Origin: Bacteroidales bacterium UBA4284
Lineage (GTDB): Bacteria > Bacteroidota > Bacteroidia > Bacteroidales > UBA932
Length of the DNA: 9,429 nucleotides
Assembly: GCA_002395925.1 (NCBI GenBank)
Contig: DGVM01000002.1
Coordinates: 1-9,429, forward strand
Direction of reading: 5' to 3'
Shown here: piece by piece, positions 7,059 to 9,429 of the stretch
How the letters are laid out: every line of letters begins with the position of its first letter
Numbering within the stretch: the stretch's first letter is position 1
Translations under genes and position numbers: made by a program
Notes under the pieces: generated by a model
What the model was told of the DNA's origin: nothing
The model's database searches: none
Seen by the model: only the letters and a program-made list of their open reading frames with translations

Positions 7059-9334
7059 TGAAGCATTGCAGATACATATTGGCTGTAGCTACGATTCTGG
7101 GCGGACTCCTGTCCTGCTCCCCCAGGGAGATTGAGCTTCCCGGCTACGAGGGCGTGAGCAAGCAGCTGGTGCATGAACTCGGCCTGGACGAGCCTCAGAT
7201 GCCCGTACGCATAGGCTTTGCCCTTCCGGGTGAACCGGCCGTTGATGCGTCCACCAAGGCGAGCGTAGTGGGAGGAGACGAAGACCCCACGGACTATATC
7301 AAGACCCTCCACATGCTCTGCTTTACCAGAGAAGGCATATACCTCGGATGGCGCCAGGCAATACTCATAGGAGCCGAGCAGGCCTACAACCATGACGGCC
7401 TCGACTGCCAGGGACGCGAGCTCTTCGAGGGAACGGTGCCGTCCCGTACTGCACGCATACACTTCGTGGGCAATGTAGGGATCGGACTTCCCGATGGATA
7501 CGCCCCCACAAACATCCCGGGAAACGACCAGATCGGCGGCAACGAGAACAATCTCGTGAAATCGGCAAAAATGACCGTCACGGCAGCCAGCCACCGCACC
7601 ATCACCTACTGGGGTTTCCACGGAGAAGCAAGTTCCGAGGCCATGAAGGACTGGCTGGCACTCGCGACCACGCTTCCCGACGGCACAGTCACCTACTCCA
7701 AGAAAGAGGGCCACAACGTCCACCTCGTGCGTGACCGCGCCCGCGTGGACTTCGGCTACATGTTCGACTTCCCCCGTACAGCGCAGCAAGTGGAAGACGG
7801 CAAGAGCATCACGGTAAACGGCACCAGCTACACTATTTCCGGCGGCAAGATAACCATCGACGGGAACGATTATCCCATAGAGAAGAATCCCACCGACTAC
7901 ACCATCCAGTCAATCCACTGGATACTCTCCAACGGGCTTGACAAGGGTTATATCGCCCCCTACTGGGACGAAAACCCCACGGACCACTTCGACGGCTACT
8001 TCGACCCCGCCGCCACTCCCGCGCTCAAGGAAGACCGTCTTACCCAGTACGACAAGAGCGACGCTCACCGATACACAGCCACCGAGGCCGACATGATCCA
8101 GATTTACGACGGCACCAATTCGATTAACGCTCCCCTGTTCCTCTTCGAAGATGAGAACAACGAGAGCGACCCTCCGAAAATCATACTGAAGGTGGTTTAC
8201 AAGATTGACGGCCAATCCGGCACCAAGACCAAGTACCACACCCTCATGATGCTCAACGAGAGCCAGGAGCCGTGCAAGATTTTCCGCAACCACAACTATG
8301 TCCTGGACATCTTCGGCATCCCCTGGGAGGGCCTTGGATATGCCAGCTTCGATGATGCGGTAAACTCCGTAACCTACGCCAACAACCAGACCGTAACCAT
8401 CAGCGAAACCGTTCCTACCGTCAACGACGGCCGCTATCAGTTGTCCATACTCGGAGACACTTACCTCATTTATCAGGATCCGGCACTGGTCAACACCACC
8501 CAGACCATTTACTTTGAATATAAGGCGATGGTCAGCGGAGAAAGCACGAGCGGCGTCACCGCAGACAGCTTCAAGGCCGCATGGAACACCGACATCCGTT
8601 CTTCCTTTGCGTCCGACGTAGTTACGGTCACTACCGTCAGCAATGACGGCACCACCTACAGGGGCGCGATAAGCTTTACACTCGGTACATCCATCAACTC
8701 CGCACTCCAGGGCGGCCAGATAGAGCTCAAGGACAAGATAACGGGCATGACGCGATTCCTCAACATCTACACCATCGACAAGTTCAACTATCTGCCTCAG
8801 GGCAGCACTGAGCTCAAGTTGATAAAGACAGGAGATACGCGCACAGTCAACGGAGTAACTTGTGACACGTACAAGATGGACATAAAGATTCCCGGCGACT
8901 ATCCCCTTGGTCTCTATCCCATCAAAATCCGTATGGCGTCCCTTACGCTTAATCCTTTCAAGGCCGAGCGCAGGAGTTCCGGCAGCACTGCACTTGAAGA
9001 GACGGAGAACAATATCGCCGTAGAAATGAACGGCACCGAAAACGGCTCCAGACTCGACGGAGAGACACTGTCCGGGATGTCTTTCTCCACAACCGACTCA
9101 GATTGGAACTACCGCGCAGCCGGAGAGCCTTGGGACTTCTGGTACATAGACACCCTCCTGAACAAGCCTACAACGGAAGAAGAAGGCGAAACGGTCATAG
9201 ATGAGCGGGACAAGGTTTACACCATCTATTTCGATGATATCCGCCCTATCCGTGCAGCTGCAAACCGGGCATCGAATGTAGGTCTTTTCGTCAAGATTAA
9301 GTACTTCGGTCCTGCCGTAGCCCTGGAGTATTAG
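7058..9334 (+). CDS. Large multi-domain pilus-associated surface lipoprotein
   Basis: 758 residues; the ATG shares one base with the upstream TGA and has a good ribosome binding site. The signal peptide MKHCRYILAVATILGGLLSC has a strong lipobox (LLSC, Cys20) followed by SPREIE. The first domain has the fimbrial-lipoprotein landmarks VRDRARVDFGYMF (about 224) and RNHNYVLDIFGIPW (about 410-423). A second beta-rich domain spans about 435-580 and ends IELKDKITGMTRFLNIYTI, similar in placement to the Ig-like domain of the preceding protein. A third runs from about 585 to the end (GLYPIKIRMASLTLNP, then FVKIKYFGPAVALEY). A short beta-hairpin repeat (251-274) is inserted in domain one. No enzyme motif, lectin-like domain or C-terminal sorting domain is seen. 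It is likely a tip-associated, anchor or assembly subunit of the same pilus; which one cannot be settled from sequence alone. Confidence 0.68.
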   Translation: MKHCRYILAVATILGGLLSCSPREIELPGYEGVSKQLVHELGLDEPQMPVRIGFALPGEPAVDASTKASVVGGDEDPTDYIKTLHMLCFTREGIYLGWRQAILIGAEQAYNHDGLDCQGRELFEGTVPSRTARIHFVGNVGIGLPDGYAPTNIPGNDQIGGNENNLVKSAKMTVTAASHRTITYWGFHGEASSEAMKDWLALATTLPDGTVTYSKKEGHNVHLVRDRARVDFGYMFDFPRTAQQVEDGKSITVNGTSYTISGGKITIDGNDYPIEKNPTDYTIQSIHWILSNGLDKGYIAPYWDENPTDHFDGYFDPAATPALKEDRLTQYDKSDAHRYTATEADMIQIYDGTNSINAPLFLFEDENNESDPPKIILKVVYKIDGQSGTKTKYHTLMMLNESQEPCKIFRNHNYVLDIFGIPWEGLGYASFDDAVNSVTYANNQTVTISETVPTVNDGRYQLSILGDTYLIYQDPALVNTTQTIYFEYKAMVSGESTSGVTADSFKAAWNTDIRSSFASDVVTVTTVSNDGTTYRGAISFTLGTSINSALQGGQIELKDKITGMTRFLNIYTIDKFNYLPQGSTELKLIKTGDTRTVNGVTCDTYKMDIKIPGDYPLGLYPIKIRMASLTLNPFKAERRSSGSTALEETENNIAVEMNGTENGSRLDGETLSGMSFSTTDSDWNYRAAGEPWDFWYIDTLLNKPTTEEEGETVIDERDKVYTIYFDDIRPIRAAANRASNVGLFVKIKYFGPAVALEY
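7808..7879 (+). repeat. Imperfect 10-residue repeat, likely a beta-hairpin
   Basis: Two 10-residue units, ITVNGTSYTI (7808-7837) and ITIDGNDYPI (7850-7879), are separated by SGGK. They follow the pattern I-T-[V/I]-[N/D]-G-x-x-Y-x-I. The DNA copies are not identical, so this is a structural protein repeat, not a slippage tract. Confidence 0.45.
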
Positions 9335-9348
9335 AAGCACCGTTATTT

Positions 9349-9379
9349 TTTGGATATTGGCGAAAGTTTACTAACTTTG
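9349..9379 (+). promoter_or_regulatory. Bacteroidota-type promoter of the downstream tRNA
   Basis: TTTG at 9349-9352 is followed after exactly 19 bases by TAACTTTG at 9372-9379. This matches the Bacteroidota housekeeping (sigma-ABfr) promoter consensus TTTG-N19-21-TAnnTTTG at every defined position. Transcription would start about 7 bases past the -7 box, roughly 9386, leaving a short leader before the tRNA at 9411. It shows the tRNA has its own promoter independent of the pilus operon, and it is the best single phylum marker in the window. Confidence 0.82.
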
Positions 9380-9410
9380 CACTCCCCGACTTGGGGTATT
9401 CAAGTCTGAC

Positions 9411-9429
9411 GGTCCCTTAGCTCAGTTGG
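9411..9429 (+). tRNA. 5' end of a tRNA gene, cut by the right edge
   Basis: The last 19 bases fit the start of a bacterial tRNA: seven-base acceptor strand GGTCCCT (9411-9417), T8 and A9, the D-stem GCTC (9420-9423) and the D-loop start AGTTGG. The promoter at 9349-9379 is suitably placed. The anticodon, T-arm and 3' acceptor lie outside the window, so the amino acid cannot be named. Confidence 0.85.

Noticed and set aside
9335..9429. tRNA next to the pilus genes as an island attachment site
   Set aside because: Integrating elements usually join at the 3' end of a tRNA, but the pilus genes face its 5' end; no direct repeat or integrase is visible.

Overview
The window reads as a piece of a Bacteroidales chromosome. 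By eye it is GC-rich with C/G-ending codons, which would fit a high-GC group such as Rikenellaceae/Alistipes or relatives; that placement is a guess. The phylum call rests on two things: a cluster of secreted lipoproteins of the type V (FimA/Mfa1-like) pilus kind, and a textbook Bacteroidota promoter (TTTG, 19 bases, TAnnTTTG) near the right edge.

Layout, all on the + strand: (1) 3-293, the last 96 codons of a fimbrillin-type pilin cut by the left edge; (2) 294-379, a short gap containing a strong 12-bp hairpin (333-360); (3) 380-2359, a second, larger fimbrillin-like lipoprotein whose C-terminus aligns with that of the first; (4) 2359-4110, a lipoprotein resembling pilus anchor/accessory subunits (FimB/Mfa2-like); (5) 4113-7058, a very large lipoprotein with the same core motifs plus a C-terminal DUF1566/Lcl_C-like (C-type-lectin-like) domain, the best candidate for a tip adhesin; (6) 7058-9334, another large multi-domain lipoprotein of the same superfamily; (7) 9349-9429, a promoter, a structured leader and the first 19 nt of a tRNA gene.

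The four complete genes are packed tightly (1-base overlaps at 2359 and 7058, a 2-base gap at 4111-4112) and each begins with a lipoprotein signal peptide, so they are very probably one transcript with coupled translation. By analogy with P. gingivalis fimA-E and mfa1-5, the products would be exported as lipoproteins to the outer-membrane surface and assembled by donor-strand exchange: fimbrillins as shaft or adaptor, the others as anchor and tip. No regulator, protease, reverse transcriptase or mobile element is visible. The system belongs to a known class. The less ordinary parts are the hairpin between the two pilin genes, the lectin-like end of the 981-residue lipoprotein, the Tyr/Asn/Thr-rich segment of shifted codon use inside it, and a shared R-E-[I/V] motif just after the lipid-modified cysteine of three subunits.
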